The position numbers and the translations under genes are program-made. This document shows, piece by piece, positions 1-9,629 of a stretch of DNA of 40,231 nt; position 1 is the stretch's first letter; every line of letters begins with the position of its first letter. Source of the stretch: an uncultured Pelagibacteraceae bacterium (lineage in GTDB: Bacteria > Pseudomonadota > Alphaproteobacteria > Pelagibacterales > Pelagibacteraceae). The notes below the pieces were generated by a model, which saw only the letters and a list, made by a program, of their open reading frames with translations, did not search any database and was not told the DNA's origin. The DNA lies in contig CABYCY010000012.1 in assembly GCA_902517615.1 (NCBI GenBank), positions 1 to 40,231 on the forward strand, written 5' to 3'.

Positions 1-944
1 TTTATTCTATCTTCCATAAATCCTATATTTTTAAATTTTTCAAGTTGAAGATTGTGAATTTTATCAAAATCATCAAAGTAAAGAACAGGTCTTTTTAATA
101 ATAATAAAAATTCAATAGCTATGCCAGATGTATCTGTTATTAAACATTTTGCTTTTTCAAATGCTAGATAGTTTTCTGAATTATCATCAAATATAAAATT
201 TTCATTTGTAAACTTTTGTTTTATCTTATCTAGATATTTTGCAGATCTTTTAATATTTTCAGGATGAGGTCTAAACCTTACTTTATATCCTGCTTCAAGA
301 ATTTTGCTTATAATATCTTCAAATTTATTATTAATAAAATTATCTTTATTTCTATTCCAAGAGGGTGCAATTAGAATTTCATCTGATAAAATATTTTTAT
401 TTAATTTGTTATTCAAGTAATCAAAATAAAAATATCCAGATTTTATTAGTTCTTTTTTTCTTAAATTTAAAAGTTTTTCACGAAATTCTATTTCATTTAT
501 ATGATAATCACCGTTACATAAAATTGTATCATAATTATCAAACGCAGCTTCTGAATAAACCTTAGTAGAACTTACTGCACCATGAAAAAAGTATATGTAA
601 TTTTTAATATAATTACTCTTTTTAACTGTATTTCCTAAATCAGTTAAAGTCATAAACATGTTTACACCTTTAACTGTTAAAAAAAAATAATGCATAAGAA
701 TACCGCTTCCAACAAATATATTTTTAATGTTAGGGTTATTTATTTTATCAGTAGGATCGGAAGAAACATAATATATTTCATTAGGATATTTTTTACTAAT
801 CAAATCAATCAATAAATAAGAATATTTAAGATAAGATTTACCCTCTGAAAAAAAAATTATTTTTGGTTTATCATTATTTATTTGTTTAATATTCTTAAAT
901 ATTGAAATTGTATTTTTAATATTTAAAATAAATTTACTAATCAT
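1..944 (-). CDS. CDP-glycerol glycerophosphotransferase-like protein, 3' end cut by window edge
   Basis: A reading frame opens at an ATG at 944 and stays open to the left edge, giving about 314 residues with no stop, so the C-terminus is missing. Visible motifs are an HGA segment about 140 residues in (FFHGAVSST), APSWNRN, FRPHPE and LITDTSGIAIEFL followed by KRPVLYFDDFD. This succession resembles the CDP-glycerol:poly(glycerophosphate) glycerophosphotransferase fold (Pfam Glyphos_transf, TagB/TagF-like), in which a D-x-S-[SG] motif precedes a KP/RP-x-x-[FY] segment. Such enzymes transfer glycerol phosphate or a related polyol phosphate to surface glycans. The start lies 9 bases after the manC stop, so the two are probably co-transcribed, which supports a role in capsule, O-chain or other envelope polymer synthesis. 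The substrate cannot be read from sequence. There is no signal peptide. Confidence 0.75.
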   Translation of the reverse strand, partial: MISKFILNIKNTISIFKNIKQINNDKPKIIFFSEGKSYLKYSYLLIDLISKKYPNEIYYVSSDPTDKINNPNIKNIFVGSGILMHYFFLTVKGVNMFMTLTDLGNTVKKSNYIKNYIYFFHGAVSSTKVYSEAAFDNYDTILCNGDYHINEIEFREKLLNLRKKELIKSGYFYFDYLNNKLNKNILSDEILIAPSWNRNKDNFINNKFEDIISKILEAGYKVRFRPHPENIKRSAKYLDKIKQKFTNENFIFDDNSENYLAFEKAKCLITDTSGIAIEFLLLLKRPVLYFDDFDKIHNLQLEKFKNIGFMEDRI

Positions 945-953
945 TTGTGTGTA

Positions 954-2156
954 TTACATCCTACCATATAAATCTTGGTATCTTACAATATCTGTTTCTT
1001 TTAAAATTGAACCTACTTGAGCTTCAATAATCTTCAAAGGTTTTTTGCCTGTGTTTTGAACTCTATGAATTGATCCTAGTGGAATAAATATATGTTCATT
1101 AGCACTTTTAATTATTGTATTTTTATTTAGTGTTATTTTTGCATTTCCTTGTGTGACCAACCAATACTCAGAACGATAATGATGTTTTTGTAAACTTAAA
1201 ATACCTTTCTTTTTTATATATAGTTCCTTAATTAAGAATTGTTTACCTTTAAATAAATTTGTAAATCGACCCCATGGACGGTAATAAACATTTTTTTTCT
1301 TATAATATTTGTTTTTATTTTTTTTATACATTTTTAAAATATCTTTCCAATTTCCAAGATCTGACCATGGTATGTCTAATTTAATAGCGTTAATTTGTTT
1401 TGCTTTTTCTAAAATCGCATAATCAAATGATTTTGCTGTAGCTTTTATAAATGAAGCTTTGTTTAAGTAATAAGTATTAGCTTTATATTTTGCTTTATTA
1501 ACTGCATTCACACAATTTCTATATGTTTTTGGCTGATGTTTTTTAAAGTTATTAATAATGGAATCTTTTCGAAGATAAAACATTCCAGAATTCCAATAGC
1601 CTTTATTCTTTATAATTTGTTTTGCTTTAGTTTCTTTAGGTTTTTCAATAAATCTAGTTACTTTATTGATGTTTGCTTTAATTTTTTTTGTTAAAAAATA
1701 ACCATAATCACTAGTTGGAGATTTAGGTTTAATGCCAAATACAAATATGTTTTCTTCATTTAGGTTTGATTTATTTTTGTTTATCGCCCTATTAAAAATA
1801 CTCATTTTTTCGATCAAATGATCAGCAGTAAAAAACATTAAAGGCTGATTATCAGGTATATCTTTAATTAAGGCAGTGCTTAAGATAGCTGGTGCTGTAT
1901 TTCTTTTTGCAGGTTCTACAACTATTTTATATTTACTTACTTTATATTTTCTAAGATGTTGTTTTACTTGTTTAAGATATTTTTTATTCGTACTGATAAT
2001 TGGTATATCGTAAATTGATGCTTTTATTCTCTCAAGTGTCTTTCCAAGCAAAGTCCAATTACCAAAATCAATAAACTGTTTAGCTTGATTATTTTTAGAG
2101 TTTGGCCAAAGTCGAGTTCCAGCACCGCCACATAAAATAACTGGACGAATTTTCAT
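954..2156 (-). CDS. manC: Mannose-1-phosphate guanylyltransferase (GDP-mannose pyrophosphorylase)
   Basis: This 400-residue protein makes GDP-mannose from mannose-1-phosphate and GTP, the sugar donor for surface polysaccharides and for GDP-fucose-type sugars. The nucleotidyltransferase domain is at about 1-270, with the signature GGAGTRLWP at 10-18, AKQF with Lys27, TADH at 110-113 and FIEKP at 169-173. A C-terminal cupin of the mannose-6-phosphate isomerase type II family spans about 290-400 (RPWGRF, QKHHYRSEYWLV, GSIHRVQN). The protein is shorter than typical bifunctional ManC/AlgA enzymes of about 470 residues. Whether the cupin keeps isomerase activity is not shown. The ATG overlaps the ilvD stop by one base (TAATG), and the glycerophosphotransferase-like gene follows, so a metabolic operon here runs into an envelope-sugar region. 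Confidence 0.92.
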   Translation of the reverse strand: MKIRPVILCGGAGTRLWPNSKNNQAKQFIDFGNWTLLGKTLERIKASIYDIPIISTNKKYLKQVKQHLRKYKVSKYKIVVEPAKRNTAPAILSTALIKDIPDNQPLMFFTADHLIEKMSIFNRAINKNKSNLNEENIFVFGIKPKSPTSDYGYFLTKKIKANINKVTRFIEKPKETKAKQIIKNKGYWNSGMFYLRKDSIINNFKKHQPKTYRNCVNAVNKAKYKANTYYLNKASFIKATAKSFDYAILEKAKQINAIKLDIPWSDLGNWKDILKMYKKNKNKYYKKKNVYYRPWGRFTNLFKGKQFLIKELYIKKKGILSLQKHHYRSEYWLVTQGNAKITLNKNTIIKSANEHIFIPLGSIHRVQNTGKKPLKIIEAQVGSILKETDIVRYQDLYGRM

Positions 2157-3874
2157 TAAATCTCTGAATAATCCTTAACTTCTTTTTTCTTACCTGGATG
2201 TGTTGGTGCTCCTAAATATGCAGGTCCTACAGTTTGTGCATACTTCCATAAAGTACCTGATCCAAAATCTGACTTTCTAGCCTTCCATTTTCTTTTCCTT
2301 GTAGCCATTTCTTTTTTAGAAAGTCTTACATTGATAGTTCCTTTTTTGGCATCTATATCAATGATGTCTCCGTTACGTAAAAGGCCTATAGGACCCCCTA
2401 GAGCGGCCTCAGGGCCCACGTGACCTACACAAAATCCTCTTGTGGCCCCAGAGAACCTACCATCAGTAATTAGGGCTACTTTCTCCCCTTTTCCCTGACC
2501 ATAGATTGCACCTGTTGTCGATAACATTTCTCTCATACCTGGACCTCCAACTGGTCCTTCGTATCTAATTATAAATACATCACCATCATTATACTTTCTG
2601 CTTTGAACAGCTTTCATTGCACTTTCCTCATTATCAAAGCATCTTGCTTTTCCAGTAAATTGTAATTTCTTTAATCCTGCAACTTTAACAATTGCACCTT
2701 CAGGAGCTAAGTTTCCTTTTAAACCAACAACTCCACCTGTTGGTGATAATGGATTTTTATAAGATCTCATTACTTTTTGCTTAGGATTAAATTTAATACT
2801 TTTTAAATTTTCCTTCATAGTTTTTCCCGTAACAGTCATGCAATCTCCATGAATATATCCACCTTCATATAAAGTTTTTAATAACATTGGAACCCCACCT
2901 GCTAACCACATATCTTTAGCAACATATTTTCCACCTGGTTTTAAATCTGCAAGATAAGGTGTTCTTTTAAATATTTTAGCAACATCCATTAAATCAAATT
3001 TAATTCCTGCCTCATTTGCAATAGCTGGTAAATGCAAACCTGCATTTGTAGATCCACCGGTAGCAGCAACTATTGTTGCAGCATTTTCTAAAGCTTTTTT
3101 AGTTACAATATCTCTTGGTTTAATTCCTTTTTTCAAAAGGTTCATAACCATTTTACCACTTGCTTTTGCGTATTTATCTCTTTCTTCATATGGAGCTGGT
3201 GTTCCAGCTGAATAAGGTAATGCTAATCCTATAGCTTCAGATACACATGCCATTGTATTAGCGGTAAATTGTCCTCCACATGCACCAGCACTTGGGCAAG
3301 CAACTAATTCTAATTTTCTCAATTCTGCAGCAGACATTTGACCAGATGAATGTTTTCCAACTGCTTCAAATACATCAACTACAGTTACATCTTTACCTTT
3401 GTATCTACCTGGAAGGATTGATCCACCATATATAAATACACTTGGCACATTTAATCTAACCATAGACATCATAAGACCCGGTAAAGATTTATCGCATCCA
3501 GCAATACCAACTAATGCATCATAACAATGACCTCTTACTGTAAGTTCTGCTGAGTCAGCTATTACTTCTCTAGATATTAATGAAGATTTCATTCCCTCAT
3601 GACCCATTGCAATACCGTCTGTAACGGTAATTGTACAAAATTCTCTTGGAGTTCCTCCATTAGATCTAACTCCTTTTTTTACTGATTGCGCTTGTCTCAT
3701 TAAGGCAATGTTACATGGGGCTGCTTCATTCCATGTTGAAACTACACCTACAAAGGGTTTTGCTACATCTTTTTCAGTTTCTCCCATTGCGTAATAAAAC
3801 GATCTATGTGGAGCTCTATCTGCCCCTAATGATGTATGTCTACTTGGAAGTTTCTTTTTGTTAAATTTAGCCAT
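2156..3874 (-). CDS. ilvD: Dihydroxy-acid dehydratase
   Basis: IlvD dehydrates 2,3-dihydroxy-3-methylbutanoate and -pentanoate to the 2-oxo acids that precede valine, leucine and isoleucine. The 572-residue length is normal for the family. Conserved cysteines expected to hold the Fe-S cluster are Cys54 (AAPCNIALM), Cys127 (GCDKSLPG) and Cys199 (CPSAGACGG). [11 protein letters not shown] with Asp86, and Asp128-Lys129, are in the positions of the metal ligands and the modified lysine. The C-terminal half has [12 protein letters not shown] and [10 protein letters not shown]. The start ATG shares one base with the valS stop and the stop shares one base with the manC start, so valS-ilvD-manC is very probably one transcript. 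Whether the cluster is 2Fe-2S or 4Fe-4S is not decided here. Confidence 0.96.
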   Translation of the reverse strand: MAKFNKKKLPSRHTSLGADRAPHRSFYYAMGETEKDVAKPFVGVVSTWNEAAPCNIALMRQAQSVKKGVRSNGGTPREFCTITVTDGIAMGHEGMKSSLISREVIADSAELTVRGHCYDALVGIAGCDKSLPGLMMSMVRLNVPSVFIYGGSILPGRYKGKDVTVVDVFEAVGKHSSGQMSAAELRKLELVACPSAGACGGQFTANTMACVSEAIGLALPYSAGTPAPYEERDKYAKASGKMVMNLLKKGIKPRDIVTKKALENAATIVAATGGSTNAGLHLPAIANEAGIKFDLMDVAKIFKRTPYLADLKPGGKYVAKDMWLAGGVPMLLKTLYEGGYIHGDCMTVTGKTMKENLKSIKFNPKQKVMRSYKNPLSPTGGVVGLKGNLAPEGAIVKVAGLKKLQFTGKARCFDNEESAMKAVQSRKYNDGDVFIIRYEGPVGGPGMREMLSTTGAIYGQGKGEKVALITDGRFSGATRGFCVGHVGPEAALGGPIGLLRNGDIIDIDAKKGTINVRLSKKEMATRKRKWKARKSDFGSGTLWKYAQTVGPAYLGAPTHPGKKKEVKDYSEI

Positions 3875-6501
3875 TATATACCCTTTATTGTTACTAATAT
3901 TTTATCAATATCGTTCTTTAGATTATTATAATTATTTTTTTCTTGTTCAACAATCTCTTTTGGAGCACGATCTACAAAACTTTTATTCTCTAATCTTTGA
4001 GATATTTTATTCATCTCTTGTTCTAATCTACTTTGTTTATTTGTTAAATTTTCTTTTATTAATTTTAAATCAACATCTTTATCAAAGTAAATCTTAAACA
4101 AATCACCAGAAACAACCATTGTAGCTGATGGCTTATCTAAATCTTTATCTAATATGGTATTAATTCTTCCAAGTTTCTTAAGGATAATTTCATTTGTATT
4201 AATAAATTCTTTCTGATTTTTGTTAATATTACTTATTGATACATCAATAAATGAGCCTGGACTCACATTAAGCTCGTTTTTAAATGATCTAATCTCTGAA
4301 ATAATATTAATGATATTTTCAACTTGCTCTGTACTACTATCCTTATTTATTTCACCAGATAACCAATTTTTAAGCATCAAATAATCACTGCCATTGTTAT
4401 CAAATTTATTTTTAAGCCAGATTTCCTCTGTTACAAATGGAATAAATGGATGTAGCAAAATCAGAATTTGTTTAAATACAAAAGATGATACTTTTTTTAC
4501 CTCTGCTTTAGCTTTTTCATCCTCTGAAAAAAGTATTGTTTTAGATAGCTCTAAATACCAATCACAATATGCATGCCATGCAAATTGATAAGCATTTTTA
4601 GCAGCCTCATCAAACCTATAATCCTTAAGGTTTTTTTCTATCTTATTTTTAGCCTCAACAAGTTCTGAATAAATCCATTTATTTATATTTATATTTAAAC
4701 TTGGAACTTTATCTATTTCTTTAAAATCACATTCATTAGTTATTAAAAAATTATTTGCATTCCATAGTTTATTTAAAAAATTTCTATATCCTTTAACTCT
4801 ATCTTCAGAAAGCTTAACGTCTGTTCCTGGAGATGCCATTGATAACAAAGTAAATCTAAGTGCATCAGCACTATATTTTTCTATTAAATCCAAAGGATCA
4901 ATTACATTACCTTTTGATTTAGACATTTTCTGTCCCTTTTCATCTTTTACCAATGCATGAACATAAATATCTTTAAAAGGTTCTTTGTTTAAAAATTCTG
5001 TACCAAACATAATCATTCTAGCTACCCAAAAAAATATAATATCGAAGCCTGTTACTAATACTGATGTTGGATAAAACTTGTCTACATTTTTTTTATCATC
5101 TGGCCATCCTAATGTTGCAAACGGCCAAAGACCCGATGAAAACCAGGTATCTAAAACATCTGGATCGCGATTTATTTCAACATCTTTTTTATAATGTTGT
5201 TTAGCTTCTGCTTTTGCTTCATTTTCATTATTTGCTACAAAAATTTTTTTATCTGGACCATACCAAGCAGGTATTTGATGCCCCCACCAGAGTTGTCTTG
5301 ATATGCACCATGGCTCAATATTATCCATCCATTGAAAATAAGTTTTTGACCAATTTTCAGGAAAGAAATTAGTTTTTTTTGAATTAACAACTTCTTTAGC
5401 TTTAACAGATAATTTACCTGCATCAGCAAACCATTGTTCCGTTAAAAAAGGTTCAATTATAGAATTAGATCTATCTCCATAAGGAACTTTGTTTTTAATA
5501 TTCTCTTCTTTTACAAAAAAATCTTTTTCTTTAAGTTCTTTTAAAATTCTTTTTCTAGCTTCAAACCTATCAAGACCTTTGTAATGTTCTGGAGCGTTTT
5601 CATTTATTTTACCTGCTTCTGTGAAAATATTAATTATTTCAAGATTGTTTCTTTGCCCAACATCATAATCATTAAAATCATGCGCTGGTGTAATTTTTAA
5701 TGCACCCGTTCCTTGCTCAGGATCTGCATAATCGTCTTCAATAATTTTTATTTTTCTACCAACAATTGGTATTGTGACTGTTTTACCAATAAAAGATTTA
5801 AATCGATCATCTTCAGGATTTACAGCTATAGCTGTATCACCTAACATAGTTTCGGGTCTTGTAGTTGCTATAGTAATAAATTGCTTAGTACCATCTATTG
5901 GATACTTTATGTAATAAATTTTTGAATTTACTTCTCTTTGATCTACTTCAAGATCTGAAATTGCTGTTTTTAAAACAGTATCCCAGTTTACCAATTTTTT
6001 ATCTTTATAAATAAGACCCTTATTATATAGATCAACAAAAACTTTTATTACTGACTTAGATAAATTTTCATCCATTGTGAAAGCATTTCTTGACCAATCA
6101 CATGAACATCCAAGTTTTTTTAATTGGTTGATTATTATGTCTCCATACTGGTTCTTCCATAACCAAACTTGTTCAATAAATTTTTCTCTACCTATTTTGT
6201 TTTTATCAATTTTCTCTGAGGAAAGTTTTTTTTCAACCAATGCTTGGGTGGCAATACCAGCATGATCTGTTCCTGGTTGCCACAATGTTTCAAAATTATT
6301 CATTCTATGATAACGGACTAATAAATCTTGAATTGAATTATTTAGTGCGTGACCCATATGCAAACTTCCAGTTACATTTGGAGGAGGTATTACAATTGAA
6401 AATTTTTTTAAATTTTCTTTGGGCTTAAAAAGACCATTTTTTTCCCAATAAGAATAAATTCTATTTTCAACATCAGAATGTATATATTTATCACTACTCA
6501 T
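3874..6501 (-). CDS. valS: Valine--tRNA ligase
   Basis: This class I aminoacyl-tRNA synthetase charges tRNA-Val in the cytoplasm. Its 875 residues match the family. The HIGH-type motif is HMGH at 48-51 within [16 protein letters not shown], and the KMSKS loop is at 525-529. The editing (CP1) domain lies in between at about 200-350 and contains [26 protein letters not shown] at about 397-413 and [11 protein letters not shown] are typical ValS segments. The anticodon-binding domain follows, and the last 65 residues or so form the coiled coil found in ValS ([20 protein letters not shown] and on). It is the first gene of the minus-strand group valS-ilvD-manC. Its promoter must lie in the 124 bases between its ATG and tRNA-Cys. 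Confidence 0.97.
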   Translation of the reverse strand: MSSDKYIHSDVENRIYSYWEKNGLFKPKENLKKFSIVIPPPNVTGSLHMGHALNNSIQDLLVRYHRMNNFETLWQPGTDHAGIATQALVEKKLSSEKIDKNKIGREKFIEQVWLWKNQYGDIIINQLKKLGCSCDWSRNAFTMDENLSKSVIKVFVDLYNKGLIYKDKKLVNWDTVLKTAISDLEVDQREVNSKIYYIKYPIDGTKQFITIATTRPETMLGDTAIAVNPEDDRFKSFIGKTVTIPIVGRKIKIIEDDYADPEQGTGALKITPAHDFNDYDVGQRNNLEIINIFTEAGKINENAPEHYKGLDRFEARKRILKELKEKDFFVKEENIKNKVPYGDRSNSIIEPFLTEQWFADAGKLSVKAKEVVNSKKTNFFPENWSKTYFQWMDNIEPWCISRQLWWGHQIPAWYGPDKKIFVANNENEAKAEAKQHYKKDVEINRDPDVLDTWFSSGLWPFATLGWPDDKKNVDKFYPTSVLVTGFDIIFFWVARMIMFGTEFLNKEPFKDIYVHALVKDEKGQKMSKSKGNVIDPLDLIEKYSADALRFTLLSMASPGTDVKLSEDRVKGYRNFLNKLWNANNFLITNECDFKEIDKVPSLNININKWIYSELVEAKNKIEKNLKDYRFDEAAKNAYQFAWHAYCDWYLELSKTILFSEDEKAKAEVKKVSSFVFKQILILLHPFIPFVTEEIWLKNKFDNNGSDYLMLKNWLSGEINKDSSTEQVENIINIISEIRSFKNELNVSPGSFIDVSISNINKNQKEFINTNEIILKKLGRINTILDKDLDKPSATMVVSGDLFKIYFDKDVDLKLIKENLTNKQSRLEQEMNKISQRLENKSFVDRAPKEIVEQEKNNYNNLKNDIDKILVTIKGI

Positions 6502-6625
6502 TGATGTTAAAGTTTATAATTTAATAATCTAAATTAACAATAATCAATTTGGTTCGTTATTTAATAGACTAATAGAAAAAATTTAATATAAAAAGGCATC
6601 TGTAGCTATAAGCTAAAAATAAGAT
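6502..6625. promoter_or_regulatory. Divergent promoter region between valS and tRNA-Cys
   Basis: These 124 AT-rich bases must hold promoters in both directions, for valS (minus) and for the tRNA-Cys/tRNA-Asn pair (plus). TTGGTT followed by a TAATAG-like box about 15 bases on can be seen in the plus direction, but the match is weak. A small inverted repeat, TAGCTATAAGCTA, lies just before the tRNA. No T-box-type leader for valS is apparent. Confidence 0.4.
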
Positions 6626-6699
6626 GGCAACGTGGCGGAATGGTTACGCAGAGGATTGCAAATCCTTGTATCCCGGTTCGATTCCGGGCGTTGCCTCCA
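6626..6699 (+). tRNA. tRNA-Cys (anticodon GCA)
   Basis: The 74 bases fold as a cloverleaf. The acceptor stem GGCAACG pairs with CGTTGCC. The anticodon stem GAGGA/TCCTT closes the loop TTGCAAA with anticodon GCA. The T arm is CCCGG-TTCGATT-CCGGG. The discriminator is T (U73, as expected for tRNA-Cys), and the CCA end is encoded. tRNA-Asn follows 50 bases downstream on the same strand. Confidence 0.97.
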
Positions 6700-6749
6700 A
6701 AAAAAATCTTGTTTTAGTTATAAAAAAAAGTAAGTTGGCTTTTTTATAT

Positions 6750-6825
6750 TCCTCGGTAGCTCAGTTGGTAGAGCAGTTGACTGTTAATCAATTGGTCGCA
6801 GGTTCGAGTCCTGCCCGAGGAGCCA
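6750..6825 (+). tRNA. tRNA-Asn (anticodon GTT)
   Basis: The 76 bases fold as a cloverleaf with acceptor TCCTCGG/CCGAGGA, D arm TAGCTCAGTTGGTAGAGCA, anticodon loop CTGTTAA with anticodon GTT, T arm GCAGG-TTCGAGT-CCTGC, discriminator G and an encoded CCA. It is probably co-transcribed with tRNA-Cys. No clear terminator follows; only weak AT inverted repeats lie in the 66 bases before the converging regulator gene. Confidence 0.97.
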
Positions 6826-6891
6826 AAATTAAAATTAAATCAATTCAAACCAGTATAAAAAAATTATTTTGGGGTCAGATATACAATAATT

Positions 6892-7263
6892 TTAAATTAC
6901 CTTCGATATTCCTGATCCTGAAATTTGTAATGACTTGTTAAATTTTAATTTTTGATCTGCATTAAGCTCTGAATACAATTTTACCAAAAAATTATAATTA
7001 ACATTCATATGACCTTCTTGTGATTTTTCTAAATTCACCAAATATTCTGAAAAATCTTCATAAAAATAATTAATTGGTACTTTCAAATAATTTGCAAGTT
7101 GAAGTAATCTAATTGAACTTACTCCGTTAGTACCTTTTTCATATTTTTGAATTTGTTGAAATGTTACGTTTATTGCTTTTGCTACTTTTGTTTGAGTTAA
7201 CCCTAAAGCTAATCTTCTTAGCTTAAGCTTGTTGCCTAAGTGTTTGTTGAAATTATCTTCCAT
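6892..7263 (-). CDS. XRE-family (Cro/CI-type) helix-turn-helix transcriptional regulator
   Basis: This is a small cytoplasmic DNA-binding protein of 123 residues. An HTH_3 domain covers about residues 8-65: LGNKLKLRRLALGLTQTKVA forms the first helices, and VTFQQIQKYEKGTN is a typical recognition-helix segment. The C-terminal half has no recognised ligand or protease domain. The architecture is that of short XRE regulators common in alphaproteobacteria. The gene lies downstream of aapP on the same strand with no visible terminator in the 186 bases between, so read-through from the amino-acid transporter operon is possible. It also has room for its own promoter. The ribosome binding site GAGGGG lies in the loop of a perfect dyad (see 7262-7279). 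Its targets are unknown. Confidence 0.85.
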   Translation of the reverse strand: MEDNFNKHLGNKLKLRRLALGLTQTKVAKAINVTFQQIQKYEKGTNGVSSIRLLQLANYLKVPINYFYEDFSEYLVNLEKSQEGHMNVNYNFLVKLYSELNADQKLKFNKSLQISGSGISKVI

Positions 7264-7279
7264 TAAGACCCCTCTTAAT
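7262..7279 (-). promoter_or_regulatory. Perfect dyad enclosing the RBS and reaching the start codon of the XRE regulator
   Basis: On the coding (minus) strand the sequence is ATTAAGA-GGGG-TCTTAAT followed by G, so the last two bases of the right arm are the A and T of the ATG start codon. The arms match over 7 bases and the loop is the purine-rich Shine-Dalgarno core. As RNA this would hold the ribosome binding site in a 4-base loop and pair part of the start codon. As DNA it is an 18-bp dyad that could be an autoregulatory operator. The dyad is seen directly; either function is inference. Confidence 0.5.
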
Positions 7280-7350
7280 TAAATTTTAAAAGATCATTGA
7301 ACATATTTATTAATGTTACTGCAATAAAAAAATTTATTTTTTTTTAAAGA

Positions 7351-7377
7351 AAAATAAGATCGACAAAATACTGTCAA
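7351..7377 (-). promoter_or_regulatory. Candidate promoter of the XRE regulator
   Basis: A perfect TTGACA -35 hexamer lies at 7372-7377 on the minus strand. A TATTTT -10-like hexamer lies at 7351-7356 with a short 15-base spacer. The start codon is about 88 bases downstream. The -35 sits inside an 11-base word (7373-7383) that also occurs upstream of aapJ. The short spacer makes the -10 choice uncertain. Confidence 0.35.
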
Positions 7378-7449
7378 GCATAAGTTGTTACAAAATAACT
7401 AATGTTTAAATTGAATTATTCTAATATTTAAGCCTAAAAATTATATATT

Positions 7450-8184
7450 TTATAATATTTGACTTAAAAATAGCTTAGTTCTGTCGTTCTTTGGGTTAGC
7501 AAAGAATTCTTTAGTATCGGCCTTCTCAACAATCATTCCCTCATCCATGAAAATAACTTCGTCGGCAACTTCTTTTGCAAAACCCATCTCATGAGTAACA
7601 ACTATCATAGTCATTCCTGCTTTAGCTAAACTAACCATCGCATCTAAAACTTCCTTAATCATTTCTGGATCAAGAGCAGAAGTTGGTTCATCAAATAGCA
7701 TTATTTTTGGTTCCATGCATAAAGCTCTTGCAATAGCTACTCTTTGTTGTTGACCACCAGATAATTGACCTGGATATTTATGTGCTTGATCTAATATCTG
7801 AACTCTTTCTAAATGCTTAAGTGCTAATTCTTCTGCTTCTTTTTTTGGCATTTTTTTAACCCAAATAGGAGCAAGTGTACAATTATCTACAATTGACAAA
7901 TGGGGAAATAAATTAAATTGTTGAAATACCATTCCAACTTCAGCTCTAATTTGTTCAATATTTTTTGTATCCTCAGTTAAAGCATTGCCATCAACAATAA
8001 TGTCTCCTTCTTGATGTTCTTCCAATCTATTAATACACCTGATTAAAGTTGATTTACCAGAACCAGATGGTCCACAAACTACAATTTTTTTATTTGCTTC
8101 AACATTAAGATTTATATCTTTAAGTACTTGAAAATCACCAAACCATTTGTTCATGTTTTTAATTTGAATAATAGGGTCTGCCAT
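7450..8184 (-). CDS. aapP: General L-amino acid ABC transporter, ATP-binding protein
   Basis: This 244-residue ATPase powers the Aap (YhdZ-type) uptake system at the inner face of the membrane. It has Walker [10 protein letters not shown] at 38-46, a Q-loop at Gln88 (VFQQFN), the signature LSGGQ at 141-145, Walker B IMLFDE at 161-166, a D-loop SALD and the H-loop VVTHEM. All key residues are intact. It closes the aapJQMP set. Its ATG is 2 bases after the aapM stop, so translation is probably coupled. No terminator is seen after the stop, and the XRE regulator follows 186 bases on. The assignment to the general amino-acid rather than a narrow polar-amino-acid system rests on the AapJ/Q/M neighbours. 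Confidence 0.93.
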   Translation of the reverse strand: MADPIIQIKNMNKWFGDFQVLKDINLNVEANKKIVVCGPSGSGKSTLIRCINRLEEHQEGDIIVDGNALTEDTKNIEQIRAEVGMVFQQFNLFPHLSIVDNCTLAPIWVKKMPKKEAEELALKHLERVQILDQAHKYPGQLSGGQQQRVAIARALCMEPKIMLFDEPTSALDPEMIKEVLDAMVSLAKAGMTMIVVTHEMGFAKEVADEVIFMDEGMIVEKADTKEFFANPKNDRTKLFLSQIL

Positions 8185-8186
8185 CT

Positions 8187-9629
8187 TTATCTTTCAGTTT
8201 TATATTTTTGTTCTAAATTATAACTATATTTACTCATAGTATAGCAAATAATAAAAAATAGTATTGAAGCAAAAACATAACCTTCCATAGCAAAGCCTAA
8301 CCATTGAGGATTTGTTTTAGCAAGATTTAACATTCCAACAATTTCTAATAACCCAACAACAAATATTAAAGGGGTATCTTTTACTAATGCTAAAAAAGTA
8401 TTTGCTATACCAGGTATTACTAATTTTAAAGCTTGAGGCAAAATTACAAATATATGCATTTTCCAATAACCCATGCCTAATGATTTTGCAGCATCATATT
8501 GTCCACGAGGCAAAGCTTGTAATCCACCTCTTATTACTTCTGCTACATACGCAGCTTCAAATAATGATATTGCAATTATAACTCTTACCAGTTTATCAAT
8601 AAACATATCTTCAGGCAAAAACATTGGAAACATAACTGAAGACATGAATAATACAGTTATTAAGGGTACCCCTCTCCAAAATTCGATCATACCAATTGAT
8701 ATATATTTGATTATTGGTAAATCAGATCTTCTGCCTAAAGATAAAAATAATCCTATTGGAAAACAAAATATTAAACAAAAAAATGATACTATAAATGTTA
8801 ATGACAATCCTCCCCACGCACCTGTCTCAACCCATTCTAAAGCTTCTAATTTACCTAATTCTATAAGTACTTCATAAAACAAAACATACTTTAATAAAAT
8901 GTAAAGAGTTATAGGAACTATTATAAAATAATACATTTTAAATTTAGATGGAATGTATAGACCAATTATAATTGAAATTACTGCAGCAATAATTCCATAA
9001 GAAAAATCAAAAAATATAGGTCCGCCTGAAATAAAAAAGAAAATAAATAGAAATGCTATAATTGGATAAATAACAACATAATACAATGTTAGATATTTTT
9101 TAAATTTTTCTGATGCAAAATAACCAACTGATCCAAGAAACGCTAATGCTATAAATGATAAATTTATTCTCCATTGTTCAGCATTAGGATACATTCCATA
9201 CATAAATCTATTAAACCAAATTTTTATATATGTCCAACATGCACCCGTACCTGTGCAAACATCTTTACTATCTCCTGCAATATTAGCATCTATAATAAAC
9301 CAGCTTAGTAATGGGGGTGATGCTTTAATTACAACAAATATAATTATTAACGATAAAAAAGCGTTAAAATTATTTGTATTAATATTTTTATTTAGTAAAT
9401 CTAATTTTTTTATTCCTGAATATTCAATCCTAATCAAATACAAACCAATAAAACCTAAAATTAATGGTAAGATAAAACTAATAGATGAGGGTAAAAATCC
9501 TGTTAAATTTAAACTGAAAAATGAATTCAAAGAAACATCTAAAACACTAAAAGAAAACAAGAAAATTCCTGAATACAGGTATGTATATAAATTTTCTTTA
9601 TTAGGTGATAAAATTTTTATTTTATTCAT
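8187..9629 (-). CDS. aapM: General L-amino acid ABC transporter, permease AapM
   Basis: This inner-membrane permease subunit (480 residues) belongs to the HisM/GlnP family and pairs with AapQ. The core permease domain is at about 270-470, with the cytoplasmic EAA loop at [20 protein letters not shown]. The segment [17 protein letters not shown] through [11 protein letters not shown], then YPNAEQWR, is characteristic of AapM/YhdY. Compared with the usual 360-430 residues it has an extra N-terminal stretch of about 80-90 residues with two additional hydrophobic segments (about 15-36 and 49-66). No internal start fits better. Its ATG shares one base with the aapQ stop (TAATG). Confidence 0.92.
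   Translation of the reverse strand: MNKIKILSPNKENLYTYLYSGIFLFSFSVLDVSLNSFFSLNLTGFLPSSISFILPLILGFIGLYLIRIEYSGIKKLDLLNKNINTNNFNAFLSLIIIFVVIKASPPLLSWFIIDANIAGDSKDVCTGTGACWTYIKIWFNRFMYGMYPNAEQWRINLSFIALAFLGSVGYFASEKFKKYLTLYYVVIYPIIAFLFIFFFISGGPIFFDFSYGIIAAVISIIIGLYIPSKFKMYYFIIVPITLYILLKYVLFYEVLIELGKLEALEWVETGAWGGLSLTFIVSFFCLIFCFPIGLFLSLGRRSDLPIIKYISIGMIEFWRGVPLITVLFMSSVMFPMFLPEDMFIDKLVRVIIAISLFEAAYVAEVIRGGLQALPRGQYDAAKSLGMGYWKMHIFVILPQALKLVIPGIANTFLALVKDTPLIFVVGLLEIVGMLNLAKTNPQWLGFAMEGYVFASILFFIICYTMSKYSYNLEQKYKTER

Noticed and set aside
6861..6892. AAATTATT and AATAATTT inverted repeat after tRNA-Asn as a terminator
   Set aside because: The stem is AT only with a 16-base loop and no following T run; it is too weak to call.
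6624..6941. A 105-codon frame on the plus strand covering both tRNA genes
   Set aside because: It is an accidental frame through tRNA-Cys and tRNA-Asn; the tRNA cloverleaves explain the sequence.
7321..7355. Poly-A and poly-T tracts upstream of the XRE regulator as a terminator for the aap operon
   Set aside because: No GC-containing stem accompanies them; such tracts are common in this AT-rich sequence.
8473..8877. A 134-codon plus-strand frame opposite aapM
   Set aside because: It is antisense to a well-supported permease gene, has no ribosome binding site and no recognisable domain; long antisense frames are frequent here.
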